From Succinivibrio sp. (GTDB lineage Bacteria > Pseudomonadota > Gammaproteobacteria > Enterobacterales > Succinivibrionaceae): a stretch of DNA of 6,659 nt. Below are positions 6,078 to 6,659 of this stretch, in pieces (position 1 is the first letter of the stretch; each line of letters starts with the position of its first letter). The translations under genes were made by a program, and so were the position numbers. Below the pieces are notes generated by a model. It did no database searches. It was not told the DNA's origin and saw nothing but the letters and a program-made list of their open reading frames with translations. The stretch covers positions 1 through 6,659 of the forward strand of contig JAGDBH010000031.1 of assembly GCA_017959135.1 (NCBI GenBank), given 5' to 3'.

Positions 6078-6082
6078 AAGAA

Positions 6083-6574
6083 TTATAAAAAGAATTGAAT
6101 TAGCAGATGCCCACAGATTAAGGCAAAGATACCGGCTATCACATCATCAAGCATAACACCTAAACCTCCACCGATCCTTCTGTCAAAGAAACTTATAGGA
6201 AAAGGCTTTAGAACATCAAAAATTCTGAACAGTACAAATGCCAGAATAGCCAGATACCACTGAGGAGGGAAAAACAGAATAGAAATAAACATGCCATCAA
6301 ATTCATCAATAACAATAGAACTGTTATCATGCATTCCCATGTCCTTTTCAGTTACTTCAGACGCATACCATCCTACGAAGAAAGTAATTACAGCAACTGC
6401 AAGCACATAATACCAGTCAAGATATAAAAGCCCCATGCAAATTGGCATAGCAGCAAGAGAGCCAAAGGTGCCAGGAGCCTTAGGAAGAAGACCAGATCCA
6501 AAGCCTACAGCAACGAGATGCCAGGGATTAGACAGTCTGATATTCTTTAAAAAGGAACGATCGTGTTTATCCAT
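6083..6574 (-). CDS. pgpA: Phosphatidylglycerophosphatase A
   Basis: PgpA is an inner-membrane phosphatase that removes phosphate from phosphatidylglycerophosphate to give phosphatidylglycerol, the last step of synthesis of this phospholipid and the route to cardiolipin. The 163 aa length is normal. Conserved family blocks are visible in order: GFGSGLLPKAPGTFGSL (24-40), the acidic motif IVIDEFDGM (87-95), FRIFDVLKPFP (116-126) and GGLGVMLDDVIAGI (136-149), whose acidic residues probably bind Mg2+. Hydrophobic membrane segments lie at about 41-70, 96-117 and 143-162. The IDEF motif is followed by D where other members, as I recall them, usually have V; this is probably a harmless variant. The ATG at 6574 has AGG eight bases upstream. 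In many proteobacteria pgpA follows thiL; whatever lies to the right here ends in its own terminator, so pgpA seems to be transcribed singly. Confidence 0.93.
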   Translation of the reverse strand: MDKHDRSFLKNIRLSNPWHLVAVGFGSGLLPKAPGTFGSLAAMPICMGLLYLDWYYVLAVAVITFFVGWYASEVTEKDMGMHDNSSIVIDEFDGMFISILFFPPQWYLAILAFVLFRIFDVLKPFPISFFDRRIGGGLGVMLDDVIAGIFALICGHLLIQFFL

Positions 6575-6616
6575 CAGAAGAACCTGTTAAGGAAGAATCA
6601 CAAAAGAATTTTTAAT

Positions 6617-6645
6617 AGTATATATACGAAAAAACCGAGATGCAA
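6617..6645 (-). promoter_or_regulatory. Possible pgpA promoter overlapping the upstream terminator
   Basis: On the minus strand TATACT (rc of 6617-6622, five of six matches to the -10 consensus) lies exactly 17 bases after TTGCAT (rc of 6640-6645, three of six matches to the -35 consensus). The -35 box falls in the loop and stem of the terminator at 6629-6657. Initiation near 6610 would leave a leader of about 36 bases before the pgpA ATG. Confidence 0.4.
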
Positions 6646-6657
6646 AAACATCTCGGT
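6629..6657 (-). terminator. Terminator of a gene right of the window
   Basis: A nine-base-pair stem ACCGAGATG / CATCTCGGT with a six-base loop is followed on the minus strand by a T-run (complement of 6629-6634). It would end a minus-strand gene lying beyond the right edge. The T-run on the plus side, if any, is cut off by the window end, so bidirectional action cannot be judged. Confidence 0.75.
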
Positions 6658-6659
6658 CT

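Larger units (their letters stand above)
5618..6082. other. Long intergenic control region between pgpA and the transporter operon
   Basis: These 465 bases separate two minus-strand transcription units. They contain, from the transporter side outward, an untranslated leader of about 75 bases, a sigma70-like promoter (5700-5729), three CG-centred operator-like palindromes (centres near 5730, 5844 and 5978), an 18-codon micro-ORF on the plus strand (5934-5990) and the pgpA terminator (6048-6077). A very good ribosome-site-like AAAGGAGAT occurs at 5871-5879 on the plus strand but no start codon follows at a usable distance. From about 5991 to 6050 the plus strand is a purine-rich A/G tract with no recognisable structure. 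No conventional gene was found. Confidence 0.7.

Noticed and set aside
1..6659. Mobile elements, CRISPR arrays, tRNA or rRNA genes
   Set aside because: No transposase, terminal inverted repeats, spaced direct repeats or RNA-gene-like folds were seen.

Overview
This 6.66 kb window is a bacterial chromosomal segment, moderately AT-rich, most likely from a gammaproteobacterium. The proteobacterial PgpA, the RbsBAC-type sugar transporter with LacI/GalR-style operators, and a Fur-box-like site all point that way. A gut-associated anaerobe such as a member of Succinivibrionaceae would fit the overall feel, but that is only an inference; no rRNA or marker gene is present to fix the taxon.

Left third (1-2040, + strand): about 340 bases of non-coding or ambiguous DNA hold a good Fur-box-like palindrome (74-92) and a weak 57-codon open frame (168-341). 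They are followed by two uncharacterised cytosolic genes (379-1539, 386 aa; 1543-2040, 165 aa). I recognise neither. The two frames are the same reading frame, separated only by TAA-TGG, so they are either a tightly coupled pair or one longer gene split by a stop codon.

Middle (2055-5736, - strand): a complete high-affinity sugar or polyol ABC importer of the ribose/galactose (CUT2) class. It is transcribed right to left as periplasmic binding protein (4670-5617), two-domain ATPase (3093-4589) and membrane permease (2102-3067). A hairpin with a short T-run between the first two genes probably trims transcription so that the binding protein is made in excess. A strong terminator (2055-2084) closes the operon and sits between it and the convergent unknown pair. 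Upstream, a sigma70-like promoter has its -35 box covered by a CG-centred palindrome of LacI/GalR type. Two further candidate operators lie 114 and 248 bp away, which suggests repression with DNA looping. The regulator gene and any sugar-metabolising enzymes are not in the window, so the substrate cannot be named.

Right end (6048-6659, - strand): pgpA, encoding the membrane phosphatase that finishes phosphatidylglycerol synthesis. It has its own terminator and a likely own promoter that overlaps the terminator of whatever gene lies further right. The 465 bp between pgpA and the transporter hold the operators and an 18-codon micro-ORF with a good ribosome site, but no conventional gene.

No RNA genes, CRISPR arrays, insertion sequences or phage genes were seen. 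The least explained content is the unknown gene pair with its Fur-like upstream site.
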